In this document: one piece after another, positions 9,101 through 18,240 of the stretch
Position numbering within the stretch: position 1 is the first letter of the stretch
How the letters are laid out: every line of letters begins with the position of its first letter
Assembly: GCA_026770025.1 (NCBI GenBank)
Contig: JAMXDE010000040.1
Coordinates: forward strand, 124,001-188,000
Source: Craspedostauros australis
Taxonomy: Eukaryota; Bacillariophyta; Bacillariophyceae; Mastogloiales; Achnanthaceae
Reading direction: 5' to 3'
Length of the DNA: 64,000 bases
Made by a program: the position numbers and the translations under genes
The notes under the pieces: model-generated
Seen by the model: only the letters and a program-made list of their open reading frames with translations
Told to the model about the DNA's origin: nothing
Database searches by the model: none

Positions 9101-11580
9101 CGTTGCTGCATGGCCCTGAACATCACTGAGCTAATAACCGCCCATATGGCCGGGCCCGCTCCGTTGCCTTGCCCAATGCCGTGCATCAGACACTCATGAT
9201 CCTTTGCGTAACTCTCGCTCGAGACGCCGTACGCCGTGCTGACGTAATGCTCAGCTCGCTGAAGGGTGTCGAACATGCTGCGGACCGCACTTGGGTTGGC
9301 ACCCGCCGCCATCATAGCCGCAGCCGCGAAGTTGGGCACGATCCTGTCATAGCAGGACTTGGCGTCGTTGGAGCAGAAGAAGACTGGGGCCTTCTTCTGG
9401 TAGGCAATGTCCAACGAGAGCCGCTTGTTGAGTGCGGCTACGATCGCTGACATGCCCTTCCTGCTCCCAAACTGGTATTCCGACAACCAACCACTTGACT
9501 CCGCGGTGGCCATCATGTCCCTGCCCAGACGTTTGTTGTTCAAGTTGAACTGGGCGTCCATGAGTTGGATAGTTCGCATTTTTTCGATGTTGTAGACCTG
9601 GGCCTTTTTCAAGATCTGCACGTCCGTGATACGCCGCCATGCTGTCGGTGACAACGCACACTGGTATGGGATTTCTCGCAGCTGCATGTCGACCGCGGCG
9701 AGGGCGGGACACTGGGCAGCAGCCTTGTAATGACCAAAGTGGGGGTTGGCCGGCTCGGAACTCACTCGCTCCGTCTGCTTCGTCCAAGCCTCTGTATGAT
9801 CTTTCACGGAGAGGAAATCCTGCGGTGCCGGGATGGGGTGCAATGAGCCCAATAGCGCCATGAGCATCTCATCCATGCCCGCGGGGGGAGGAGAGTCGCT
9901 TCGCAGAACTTGGCTGGACGTTTCCGTGGACCAGATCTTGTTCAGGTAGCTCCGCCCCGGTCTCACGAGGCAGGGCGCTGCCGCTGCCTGGGAGAACCGT
10001 CTTCTGTTTTCCCGTATACACGCCTCCGCAATCTGCGAGGGTTCGGTGCATTCGTGCGTTTCCCCCGCCTGGTCCGTGAAGAGAACCTTCGTCGTCAAGG
10101 AGTTCTCCGCTCCGAGGACCCTGCGAAGCCGTCGGGCTTCTGACCGCTGTGCCTCCCTGTTCTGCAATTGCCGCAACGCACTGTCGGCTTCTAGCTGACC
10201 TTGCTGCTGTTTGGCCTGCGCCAGTTCGACGAGGTACTCCTGGCGGAGCTCCTTGTGTCTGGCCTTCACTGCGTAGTATTTCTTGTACGCCGCTGACCGG
10301 TGTGCAACGGCCTCTTCCAGGGATTCCGTCGGAGTCAAGTTGGTCTGTTGTCTGAGCCGCTTCCGTAGAGACGAGCTCACTTTTACTTTGTTCAGCGCTT
10401 TGACTTCCATGGTCCAGAATCTGATGTTCAACCTGGCGTGATTCACCTCCGGGGACCATTCGATGGCGCCCATTCGGAGTTTGCGACAATCTCTCTCTGC
10501 TTTGCGCTTGATCTCGTTGGTCTGTAAAATCAGGCGATTCAGCTTGGTCTCTTGGGTGTCGTTGAGTTCCCATCCCTGGCTTTTTGCGATGTCGATGAGA
10601 GCTTGAGCTCGCCGCATGATCCCATGTTTGGCATACTCTGCGAGTAGGGAATCGTTGTAGCGTTGCACCACTTTGGGATGTTGGACTTGAAGTCGCCTTG
10701 GTTGTCTCGTCGGGATCGGCTGCGTGCCGCGACCCAGCACCTCGTGAAAGTCCAGGTCTACCCATAGCGCCTTGTGATCGGAAGGAATAGCTTCTCCGAA
10801 TCCGTAATAGCCCCCGTCGACGATATGCGCTCCCGCTGAGAGGAAGATGGCATCGATCGGGACGTTGTTCTGATTTCGCTGTTGAGTGGCCGTGCGAGCA
10901 CCTTCGCCCATGTAGGACCACAGGGCATTAGGCAGCCCCATGTCGGACATGGCTTGGGCTGTCGGACCGTCGATCGTGTCGTCGTTAACGTCCACGCCTA
11001 TCACAATGGTCTCGCCGGACTCCTTCCAGCGCTGGATATCTGTCGCAATATCCGCTTGCCAAGCGCAGATGGGGTCAATATCGCGGCCGGAGGCCTGCAG
11101 CGCTCGGACTTGCTGAGTCCACACGGTCGAGCTCCCTGTTTCCGACTTGCATGGCCGGTAGGCGGACACGACTCGGAGCCGCTTCCCTTGCTTGCCTTCG
11201 AAGACGAGCGACGACCATCTACCCATGCCCGAGGGGTCGGCTTCCCTGCCGCAAACGCGATGCGAGAGCTCGTTGAAAGCTGAGACCGCCGCACCTCCGT
11301 ATTGTCTTGGCTCCAGGTGTTGCTCGTGAATGTTGTGGGCGAAGATGGACTTCTCCTTTCGCAAGGGGCTTGGAAGTCTGTCCTTCCATTGCTCGGTGGC
11401 GTAGACATTGTCCCAGCGGATGTTCGTCTCCGCCATTGCGACAACGTCGACCTCCTCTTGGTGGATGAACTCAAAGATGGCCCTGTTCTTCTCTTGGTAT
11501 TTCTTGAGGGGAATCTGAGCCACGTTTTGGAAGACCACGCGTATGGTGCCCTTGCGTTTGAGCTTCTGTTGTTGCTGCAT
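6139..11580 (-). CDS. LINE ORF2: APE endonuclease - reverse transcriptase - RNase H
   Basis: A 1,813-residue polyprotein from the ATG at 11580; an in-frame GTG at 11607 lies nine codons upstream. Domains: apurinic-type endonuclease (about 10-285; VVAMAETNIRWDN, GVDVND and the terminal SDHK), reverse transcriptase (about 560-1050; motif A SNDAKSCYDRI near 737, motif B GIGQGNGAGPAIW near 799, motif C AFVDDTDL near 849), RNase H (about 1345-1490; SDGS, SYRSEL, LDGQQ and NVRADAEAK supply the D-E-D-D residues) and a zinc-finger-like CPGCQQEETVAHLLTC near 1600. All catalytic residues I could look for are present and there is no internal stop. The enzyme would nick DNA and copy the element RNA by target-primed reverse transcription. 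Confidence 0.93.
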   Translation of the reverse strand: MQQQQKLKRKGTIRVVFQNVAQIPLKKYQEKNRAIFEFIHQEEVDVVAMAETNIRWDNVYATEQWKDRLPSPLRKEKSIFAHNIHEQHLEPRQYGGAAVSAFNELSHRVCGREADPSGMGRWSSLVFEGKQGKRLRVVSAYRPCKSETGSSTVWTQQVRALQASGRDIDPICAWQADIATDIQRWKESGETIVIGVDVNDDTIDGPTAQAMSDMGLPNALWSYMGEGARTATQQRNQNNVPIDAIFLSAGAHIVDGGYYGFGEAIPSDHKALWVDLDFHEVLGRGTQPIPTRQPRRLQVQHPKVVQRYNDSLLAEYAKHGIMRRAQALIDIAKSQGWELNDTQETKLNRLILQTNEIKRKAERDCRKLRMGAIEWSPEVNHARLNIRFWTMEVKALNKVKVSSSLRKRLRQQTNLTPTESLEEAVAHRSAAYKKYYAVKARHKELRQEYLVELAQAKQQQGQLEADSALRQLQNREAQRSEARRLRRVLGAENSLTTKVLFTDQAGETHECTEPSQIAEACIRENRRRFSQAAAAPCLVRPGRSYLNKIWSTETSSQVLRSDSPPPAGMDEMLMALLGSLHPIPAPQDFLSVKDHTEAWTKQTERVSSEPANPHFGHYKAAAQCPALAAVDMQLREIPYQCALSPTAWRRITDVQILKKAQVYNIEKMRTIQLMDAQFNLNNKRLGRDMMATAESSGWLSEYQFGSRKGMSAIVAALNKRLSLDIAYQKKAPVFFCSNDAKSCYDRIVPNFAAAAMMAAGANPSAVRSMFDTLQRAEHYVSTAYGVSSESYAKDHECLMHGIGQGNGAGPAIWAVISSVMFRAMQQRGHETTFRAPLSRSPVRVLGSAFVDDTDLVHISKDGDEAQASLQSFRRMINDWNGLLTATGGAIVPSKSAWWAVEFSFSAGQWWVEDSHEQHQINISDGQSGNATIPRKLHTDPVETLGVSISLDGNNSAQVSALRKKSEVFAEKLRVAQVTPREARTALILRFMKSVEYVMAATQLTPDQWRHIMAPALQAALPKMKLMRTFPRTVLFAPVSAGGIGVPNPWRRQVVRQVQALFQEVHASTPTGRMMEHSIEALKDEVGVDGSLFDHPHHLLQDALTPCWISNLWGHIQEMGFHIQERTLAFHPQREGDRTITELALGLGYHGQRFRRLNACRLQLGAVYISDIATACGSTITSAAWSGHEASTSRESWPRLPARLPASWWAEWGQFCRRLTRSDGSLLESLGPWYLDEHRWRWWHHPPTDTIFDVGAASTVSYRRTSGQRRTRRVRYHPVSTSVSPPEGAVRISVTRNDRYITWEGTSGVQMSYADIPYLEPERHPYIHSVEGDLSPQDAHGAATAGALVAVSDGSFKDGCGTSASIIYDTRSKKSVSVLATVPGSPPMQSSYRSELMGILASLIYVFRLEYDHDVVIPSITLALDGQQALNRARDGSPRPTQRDWDLLSEIEHAKSQIQCSLKWRWVKGHQDDSSAPLDMWARLNVRADAEAKRHWELASTSPAITKWVMSAPVWRVGWSGAPRSHVDSATMESVAQQPDIDDYWRAKHGWSESDHSAVDWTAYARARRSTAARDSIRFITKVSTGFIAVGRKMKQAGLQADSVCPGCQQEETVAHLLTCGEYEDTWDESVTELLDYMNTVGTNPLVVGGMRQGMRRWRRKVKPVGPQRIVGWFPLLQGFLHVDWRRQQAAWMKDNPSKHRTAEAWAADVIRRIWKIPWAVWTARNNKVHEAPDSVEARTRDYARRLRSFHPPGLTLRETQVLQRGGVAETGTQQQVQQWIELAQRVRKDARDRQRRQSLQQERSLMAAWLSQP

Positions 11581-11637
11581 CTTGATGGATTGGGCGTACT
11601 TGCCCACTGTTGATGAGCCGGTGACGTCCTGCGAGGT

Positions 11638-11905
11638 TGAAGTGCCGGTGTTGGTAGTGGCTCTTGGTGAAGTGTCGGTGTGCCGTGGTGTGGCGTCGGT
11701 GTGGCGTCGGTGAGGTGTCGGTGTGGTGTTGGTGTGGTGTTGGTGTGGTGTTGGTGTGGTGTTGGTGTGGTGTCGGTGTGGTGTCGGTGTGGTGTTAGTG
11801 TGGTGTTAGTGTGGTGTTGGTGTGGTGTAATTGGTACGGTGTGTTGGTGGTGAGGTGTTGATGTGGTATAATTGGTACGGTGTGTTGGTGGTGAGGTGTT
11901 GATGT
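11638..11905. repeat. GT-rich minisatellite in the LINE ORF1-ORF2 spacer
   Basis: Tandem, slightly diverged units of ggtgttggtgt / ggtgtcggtgt type on the plus strand (AC-rich on the element strand). The repeats keep the ORF2 frame open upstream of its ATG until a TAA at 11806-11808, which arises from a ttggtg to ttagtg variant of the unit. Units of this sort readily change copy number. Confidence 0.8.
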
Positions 11906-12111
11906 TGGTGTGGCGGAGTTGGCGTCGTGTGAGTGGTGTTAGCGCTGCTCAGATTGGCTGGTGTATGGTCGGTTGTCCCGTGCTTGTTGTTGTGTATCGG
12001 GTGTCTTGTGATGGTCGTCGCTGCTGGATGCCTAGTCGTCGGCTGTAGTCTGTCGTTCGTGTTGTTGCTGTGGGTGCTTTGATGTCTCTGGTCGTGTGTT
12101 TTTGTTGCTGA

Positions 12112-12127
12112 TTTTTTTTTTTTTTTT
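12112..12127 (-). repeat. A16 homopolymer in the LINE spacer
   Basis: Sixteen T on the plus strand, A16 on the element strand, about 80 bases after the ORF1 stop. It could be a remnant of an internal poly(A) or a slippage-prone site. Its length is also the likeliest place for sequencing error in the element. Confidence 0.7.
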
Positions 12128-12208
12128 CTTATGTATGTGTTGATCGGTATGGGCCGGTCGTGGATGCAGAGGTTTCTGAGGTCTCTCCAATGCTTCCCGC
12201 TGTACCTC

Positions 12209-14482
12209 TTACTTGGAGGCGTCCGAGGCGTCTTTGCTACCTGTATGCGATCCTTCGAGGAGCGGGGAAAGAGCCGCTGATGGGAAGACGATTGCGCCGT
12301 CTTTGGTTGTGGCCGGCATCTCGACGTCGTGGAGCGCGGAAGTATCTGTGGCGAATTGGGTTGGACGGGCAGCCTTGGTGCGTGCTGTCTTGGACATGGC
12401 GTGCCCCGCGAACTCGACCTGTTGGTGCAGGGAGATATCCGCGAATGTGGCAAGGGTGTTCGAACCAACGGTATGGTTGTCGCCGGTCTGGTTCTTTGGG
12501 ATGCTGTCTAAGTCGATCTCGATTTTCAAGAGAGGGATCCTTTTCGCTCTTCCTTCGTCGTCCACTGCTCCTTTCCAGCCCATGTCTTCTGCCAAGACGG
12601 AGTCCATCGCCTCAACGTCTGAATGGAGAACGCTCTGCGCGATTTCCGTGTACTCCTCAATCTCGTCCTCGTCAACGCCTGTAACAAAGCCTGTGATCCA
12701 ATCTTCCGTGAAGTTGTCGGTGTCTGCCCAGCCTGACGGGGTAAACCAATGATGGCAGTTACCCCCCAGAAGCTTAAGGCACAGAAACGGGAGCTTGGAG
12801 ATCACCTCCTGCGCCTCGACCTGTCGGTCCTCGTGGTACACGAAATTGGTTCGGAAGGGATCCGCTCTGTCAGTGTCAACTGACACGAAGAGGGCGTATT
12901 CGGGGTTTGCGAACGATCGGAAGTTCATTATCACCTCGCGGAGGGACACCAGGTAGACTGACATGGGTACGTCGAGCTCTTGAATGGATTCCACTCCTTG
13001 GGTCAACATCTTGGATTCGAATCGGTGTTGCGCCTTCGCCATGTACTCCAGACCCAGCAGTTTCCTGGGAGAGGGCACGAATCTTGGATCGAGGGCGTCC
13101 GGCATAAACCGAAGTTGTTTGCCCAGGACCAGGCTAGCACCTTTCTCGTTGAAGATCCGCTTCATCGCGGCCCGACAGTCCTTGGCTTTTGAATGGCCAC
13201 ACATGATGTGGGCCGCCCGCTGTCTGTCCTTGAACTCCTTGCGTTTCACCTGTCGCCCGGACTTGAGGCGGATCTCTTTGAGACGAATCTCAATCTCCAT
13301 CACTCCTTTGACCTTGCTGTGGCCTCCGAGGACTTCTGCCAAATCCTTGTTGTTGGTGGTACTGTGGCTTCCGAAGAGCCAGCCTGCGGAGACAATTGTC
13401 TTCTCTTGGATGGCTGATTTCTTCATGTGGATGCCCTCGTCGATTAGGGTGCCATCGTCTTGAAACGAGCTGAGGTCCTTTTTGTGTGCAAGGAGCACAC
13501 GCGTGAAGATGGTGTTGCCAGTTCTTGCGTACAGATTCTCGACGAACAGCTTGACGGTCTCTCGCGACTCCCATTTCCCATCTCTCTTTGTCCAGGGTCT
13601 GGTAGCTCCGTGGTGCCAGGACAGGAATTTGGCGTTTGCGTCGTTTTGAAAGACAAAGTCGACCACAATGTTGAGGCTTTCGATGGCCTGCGCTGGTGCT
13701 GTCTTGGATCCGTCGCGTGGAGCTGGAAGCCGGAGATCGACGAAGGTTCTATGGAAGTCGGACAACGCATTGTTGACAGAGTTCCTGGTTTTGTCGCTTG
13801 CCTCTCTCCTGAGATAGAGAATCTCCTTTGTCTTTTGCTTCTTCTTCTGTGCTGGGTTGGGTGAGATTGCTTTTTCTCCATCCAAGTTGTCAATGTCGAT
13901 GTGCTTGTCCTTCATGAACACCAAACGAGCAGCGATCCATCCCGCTGATTCATGTGTCTCGCGGACTTGGCCACTCTTCCACATGGATGTGAACAGGTTG
14001 TCTGTCTTGATGAGACGCAGGTAGAGGTTGACGGTTCGCGTGTTGTCAGCTGGCTCCATTTTGTTTTTGGTTGCTTTCTCGAAGATGCTGCACCATTGGG
14101 CTGAGGTGACGAACGGAGGGTTCCCTGCCAGTCCTTTAACGTATCTTGTCGCATCGTGGATGGTGTCGCCTTCCCCGAAGAGTGTTGTGAATGGTTGAAC
14201 CAACCGCGTCGCGAAGTTACGCTCTTTGAGCATTTTTCGCCATTGTTGTTCCAACGCGTGGCTCCACAGCCAGCCTTCCTTGTTCGTGGTGCTGGTGTTT
14301 TTTGCTGTGGGTGTGGCCACGTCGGTCATTTCTACTTCCTCGGCGACCCGCGGGTCGTTCGGAGCTGGGATTTGGACAGGTGGGAGAGGGGCCTTTGCTG
14401 GAGGCTTGCCTGGTGGTGGAGGTGGTATCGAGGCCATGCTGTCGGCTTTGTGGCTACGGTCATCACGTTTTTGTTTCGCCAT
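12209..14482 (-). CDS. LINE ORF1 protein
   Basis: A 757-residue frame from an ATG at 14482, 101 bases inside the 5' end of the LINE. It starts with a basic segment and a Pro-rich stretch (PPPPPGKPPAKAPLPP), then a long globular region with no family I can name; there is no CCHC zinc knuckle of the usual gag-like ORF1 type. One cluster, MCGHSKAKDC, has Cys and His but not in a recognisable spacing. Its position, orientation and length argue that it is the RNA-binding ORF1p of the element. It overlaps, in another frame, the upstream open extension of the ORF2 frame (to 12468). Confidence 0.75.
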   Translation of the reverse strand: MAKQKRDDRSHKADSMASIPPPPPGKPPAKAPLPPVQIPAPNDPRVAEEVEMTDVATPTAKNTSTTNKEGWLWSHALEQQWRKMLKERNFATRLVQPFTTLFGEGDTIHDATRYVKGLAGNPPFVTSAQWCSIFEKATKNKMEPADNTRTVNLYLRLIKTDNLFTSMWKSGQVRETHESAGWIAARLVFMKDKHIDIDNLDGEKAISPNPAQKKKQKTKEILYLRREASDKTRNSVNNALSDFHRTFVDLRLPAPRDGSKTAPAQAIESLNIVVDFVFQNDANAKFLSWHHGATRPWTKRDGKWESRETVKLFVENLYARTGNTIFTRVLLAHKKDLSSFQDDGTLIDEGIHMKKSAIQEKTIVSAGWLFGSHSTTNNKDLAEVLGGHSKVKGVMEIEIRLKEIRLKSGRQVKRKEFKDRQRAAHIMCGHSKAKDCRAAMKRIFNEKGASLVLGKQLRFMPDALDPRFVPSPRKLLGLEYMAKAQHRFESKMLTQGVESIQELDVPMSVYLVSLREVIMNFRSFANPEYALFVSVDTDRADPFRTNFVYHEDRQVEAQEVISKLPFLCLKLLGGNCHHWFTPSGWADTDNFTEDWITGFVTGVDEDEIEEYTEIAQSVLHSDVEAMDSVLAEDMGWKGAVDDEGRAKRIPLLKIEIDLDSIPKNQTGDNHTVGSNTLATFADISLHQQVEFAGHAMSKTARTKAARPTQFATDTSALHDVEMPATTKDGAIVFPSAALSPLLEGSHTGSKDASDASK

Positions 14483-14583
14483 TGTCGGGTTTTCGCTCCC
14501 AGTACTGATTCAACGTATTCTACGTAAGATTTTTTGTACCAGTTCTACGTACGTCTTCAACAGGGGAAGGGTCACGAGACTGT

Positions 14584-14605
14584 ACCAAGCATAATATGAA
14601 AATAA
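14584..14605 (+). repeat. target-site duplication, copy 2 (5' side of LINE)
   Basis: Second identical copy of the 22-base duplication found at 6023-6044. It marks the 5' junction of the LINE and shows that its 5' end is not truncated into host sequence. Confidence 0.93.
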
Positions 14606-15030
14606 AGAGAGAAAAACAGGGTATCGAACAAGCATGATACTCATTGGGTTGTCGTTGCATGTTTGAGTTGCCGCTGTGCGTGTGCCGATAAACTTCAACG
14701 CATGATCCATTCATCGCGACAGCTTCCCCATTCATTTGTCTCTTTTGCTTCATTGAAGCAGGTGTACCCGTGCGAGGATGCAGGAGATTGGATTCTACAG
14801 TTTGTAGTCTTCTGCCAGCTCTTAACATCGTGTTTCTTCTGAACAGCGCGACTCTCTTGGGAACCATCCTCTCCAGAGAGGACTCGTACGAAGAAACATG
14901 GCGCTGTACCAAACGAATACATGAACGATATGACACTACTAGATCGTATATATCTCACGGTGCTTCACTCTACTCCAAAATCAACTGAGCTAATAGGTTC
15001 TTCAACACACTTGCACTGCCATGCGCTCCT
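14606..15030. other. intergenic, 3' flank of the TRIC-like gene
   Basis: About 425 bases of original host DNA between the LINE and the stop of the TRIC-like gene. Before the insertion it was continuous with the COPG 3' flank. I see no gene here. Confidence 0.4.
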
Positions 15031-16369
15031 CTACTTGGTCTTCTTGGCATTGACAGCAGTTCCACTGGTCTTCTTGGCCTGAACAGCAGTTCCACTGGTC
15101 TTCTTGGCCTCAACAACAGTTCCACTGGTCTTCTTTTCCGCATCAGCAGTTCCATTGGTCTTCTTTTCCGCATCAGCAGTTCCATTGGTCTTCTTGGCCT
15201 CAGCAGCAGTTCCATTGGTCTTCTTTTCCGCAACCGGCGGTGACGAAGTTCCCGCCAACTTGGCCCAGATGCCGTTGACGTACATGCTGTAAAAGAAGAA
15301 CCACGCCGCCACAGTGACGTGGGCCTTCTTTTGAGCATCCACAACGCCTTCGCTCAAGGAAGTGTTCATGAAGAGATGGTAAAAGGTGGCGGCGACGAAC
15401 GCGGAGAACATGGGCGGTGCCAATCCCTTCTCCTTGATGGGATCCAGACCCTTGCTCAGTGGCAGGAAGGCACCGCCGCATCCTGCGACCGTACCGCAGA
15501 AGATCGGTCCGAACACGGCAAAATCGAATTCGCTGGCTGGAATGGCAGCGCCGGCGGCCTTGGTCAGCTTGACGACGACGAACGCGCGCATGACTTCGTA
15601 CAGGAACATGACTGCCGCCTTGAACACAAGGGACAGGGCGAGGACTTCCCGCAGGACCGGGAAACGGGTGTGCAGCATGTACGAGATGAGGATGGCGACG
15701 GGGTAGGCATCCGTCACAAGTGGGACGGGGATGGCGTTGATGAAGATGGGGACCATGATGCCACCGCCGGTGCAGGCCATGACCATGTTGATGAAGCGGT
15801 AGGAGAATGGTGCCTTGTCGCTGATGGCGGCAAAGACCTTGCTACCGTGCATGAAGGTGTATCCCAGCATGCACATGTATTTCTATCGAATGCGTGTAGA
15901 GTATGTGCGTGAACGGACGAATGAGCGTGCGTGAACGTACGAGTATGAACACATGATTGTTGACGTCATGAGGTGAGCAATGTGGTGTGATGTGATGAGA
16001 TGAATGACGTGATATCGAACATGCGCCACAGTGGTTTGTGTCACAACATGAATGGAAGTGGCGAGTGCCGACCAATGAGTGAGTGAGTGAGTGAACGGAC
16101 TATTATCATTGTTGCGGCAATGGAAGACGAACATGCACGCTTGCAGCACTGGCAAAGTCTGAATCATCGAAGTGCATACTCCACACGAGCACAAGGTTCG
16201 GCAACAACCCGCTGCCTCAGCTCTCGTGAAGACGTACAATCTCATTGGTGTGCATGAGCGCGAACTCAGCAAAGCCATTGTCCAAGATCCAAGCGCTGGA
16301 ATCAGCGGTTCCTGTGTCTGCTGGCTCGGCAGCAGCTGGTGCCTCTTGTTTACGTCCGAATATTCCCAT
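15031..16369 (-). CDS. TRIC-like multi-pass membrane protein with decapeptide-repeat tail
   Basis: Two exons on the minus strand: 16369-16238 and 15882-15031, with a 355-bp phase-0 intron (gtacgt...gatag). The splice gives ...MHTNEI followed by KYMCMLGYTF; the product is 327 residues. It has several hydrophobic helices and two Gly-rich turns (MACTGGGIMVPIF and FCGTVAGCGGAFLPL), a layout like the paired repeats of trimeric intracellular cation (TRIC) channels, counter-ion channels for ER/SR calcium release. The similarity is a pattern match from memory, so the family is probable rather than proven. The last 65 residues are a Lys-rich decapeptide repeat (KKTNGTAxxA type) that a channel does not need. 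A GAGT microsatellite (16076-16094) sits in the intron. Confidence 0.6.
15034..15231 (-). repeat. 30-bp coding tandem repeat (about 6.6 copies)
   Basis: Thirty-base units encoding a KKT(N/S)GT-type decapeptide at the C-terminus of the TRIC-like protein. The copies nearest the membrane domain read NGT, an N-glycosylation sequon; those nearer the stop read SGT. The small number of base differences suggests recent expansion. Confidence 0.9.
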
Positions 16370-17667
16370 GGTCAAGTTGGTGCTGTCTGAGTTTGTGTAT
16401 GAGTGAATGTAGCTGTAGCAGTGGAATAGCTGGATGTGCAAGATCAGTTGTATCGACAGGTAGAATCGGGTGTCCGTCCGTGTGCGATGAATCGAAGGTG
16501 TGATGAAATGCACTTTGATGTAATGTGATGTGCTGAGGGAGAGCGTGGGAGATCGGTTTGCTTGGCTTCGCAATCGAATGCAATTCGTGGTAGGCGACAG
16601 TGATGATGTTGCTGTTGTTGCTACCTCAGATCTTTGCCAAACTTCTGAACGTGTCCCACCGCAACGTGTGACGATCGAACGCAAAACTGGAAGCACAGTG
16701 GAGGCAAACAAGATCATGACGGTGGCGAGAACGGAGCTGTCGTGGGGGGTTGATTTTGATGCATCGTGGGGAGTGCTTCACGTTTCATCCCCAGCCTGAC
16801 GTCATCAAACCAATGGTTTGACGTTATTTACCGTTAATTCAACGACAGGAGCGTGCGCGTTGTGCAGATTTTTGGTTCAGTGTTTTCGAGTCATGGATAT
16901 TAGAAAATCAGCTCAACGCACGGTGCACCGTGACTCGGCCGCTCACAAATCTGTTCGCAAGCGGAGGACCATGCCATTTCGCTGCGCCATGTGTGTGCAG
17001 GAGTGCGCATGTGTGCATGCGTGTGGGTGCTCTTTGGCGTTGGAGCGTGACCTCTTTCTTGTTGTTTGTGTGTTGTGTTGGTGCTGCTTTTCTTGCTGGT
17101 GCTGTCCCCCTGGTGTTTGTGATGGTGGCGGGAGTACTCACTTCGTGTTGCCCATCGTTGCAGTGCTCGCACTCATCACAAATGAACGTGTTCGATCACG
17201 AAAACCTGGTGCCCCACGCCATCGAAACAACAGCATCGCCATCACCATCATCGTTGTCATTATCATCAAATTTGGTGGAGGTATTTAGTGTTCATGAGAC
17301 AAGCAGCACGTGCACAGAGTCCTTCAAAGCGCGTCATCTTCATCCTTCCATCACACATCACACATCACACATCACACTATTCCAGCCGCACTACAGCCAG
17401 TCCATCTCGTCTCAACACAACACAATACATCAAATCGTTGGGTCAACGTCGCTTCACTGTGACTCCATCAAGCACTGATTACTGATCACCGATCACTGAT
17501 CACTGATCTCAACCATCTGCAACGACGAGCTGGTGCATCCACAACCACGAGCCGATACCATCTTTCGAAACGACAGTGGTGACAACCGAGTCTGCATCGC
17601 TCGCTTTCCGCTCAGTCTTGATCAGCATCGATCGCCACGCCTTCGCAATTGAGACGACCCCCAGTGG
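16370..17667. promoter_or_regulatory. divergent intergenic region, TRIC-like gene / glycosyltransferase
   Basis: About 1.3 kb without a credible gene. It contains short tandem repeats close to the glycosyltransferase start: a CACACAT-type repeat at 17350-17378 and an ACTGATC-type repeat at 17473-17510. The CA-rich tract from 17330 to 17440 looks like a leader. Frames in this stretch are low-complexity shadows. Confidence 0.4.
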
Positions 17668-18198
17668 ATGCCATCGACCACGATGAGGCTTGCTCCAAGA
17701 ATATCCACCCTGCTTTACGCCGGCCTCTTCACCACACTCAACGTCCAATTCTTCTTGCAGAGGTTGTTGCATCAGTGGTACGAGCCATCCATCTCAGAGG
17801 CCGTGGCCACATTGACACAAACGGGTCCGTCTCCAACGAATGCGGACGTGAAGCCGCATGAATTCCCAGAGAGTGCATTCGATGCCAGCGAGCATGTCGC
17901 GGCATGCTTGATCGTGATGGATGACAATCACTTCCTCATTGGTACGTTGCAGGGTGGGATGGGAAAATGTTCGCGAGTCATTGGCACCATGCGCACGCAA
18001 GCGTATGGGGTTTGCATCGATGCTTTGTCGCATGATGCAGCCTGTGGCCCTGCGGCTTTACTGCACTATGTCTGTCGATTGTATCTGTCGACACTGCAAA
18101 TGACCAAGGTCCGTTCAATTCAATTCTTACTCACAACCTCGACGTTCCATCACTCCAACCACATCTCGCTCAACGCCACTCTACACAACTCGGCATTC

Positions 18199-18240
<42 letters not shown>

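Larger units (their letters stand above)
6045..14583 (-). mobile_element. full-length non-LTR retrotransposon (LINE) with APE endonuclease, RT and RNase H
   Basis: An 8,539-bp element on the minus strand, bounded by a perfect 22-bp target-site duplication. Order from its 5' end: short leader (14583-14483), ORF1 (14482-12209), AC-rich spacer with an A16 run and a minisatellite, ORF2 (11580-6139), and a 94-bp 3' UTR. ORF2 carries an APE-type endonuclease, reverse transcriptase, RNase H and a CCHC-like C-terminal finger, a layout like the I/Tad/Ambal groups of LINEs. There is no LTR and no poly(A) tail; the 3' end reads gtaatctctgag on the element strand. Both large ORFs are open and the duplication is undecayed, so the insertion is young and possibly competent. 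Clade placement is tentative. Confidence 0.92.

Noticed and set aside
11638-11905. GT-rich tandem repeat considered as telomeric, centromeric or LTR sequence
   Set aside because: It lies between the two ORFs of the LINE, inside its target-site duplication, and has no matching copy at the ends.
15034-15231. Evenly spaced 30-bp repeats considered as a CRISPR-like array
   Set aside because: The units are contiguous with no spacers, are in frame, and encode a decapeptide at the end of a eukaryotic membrane protein.
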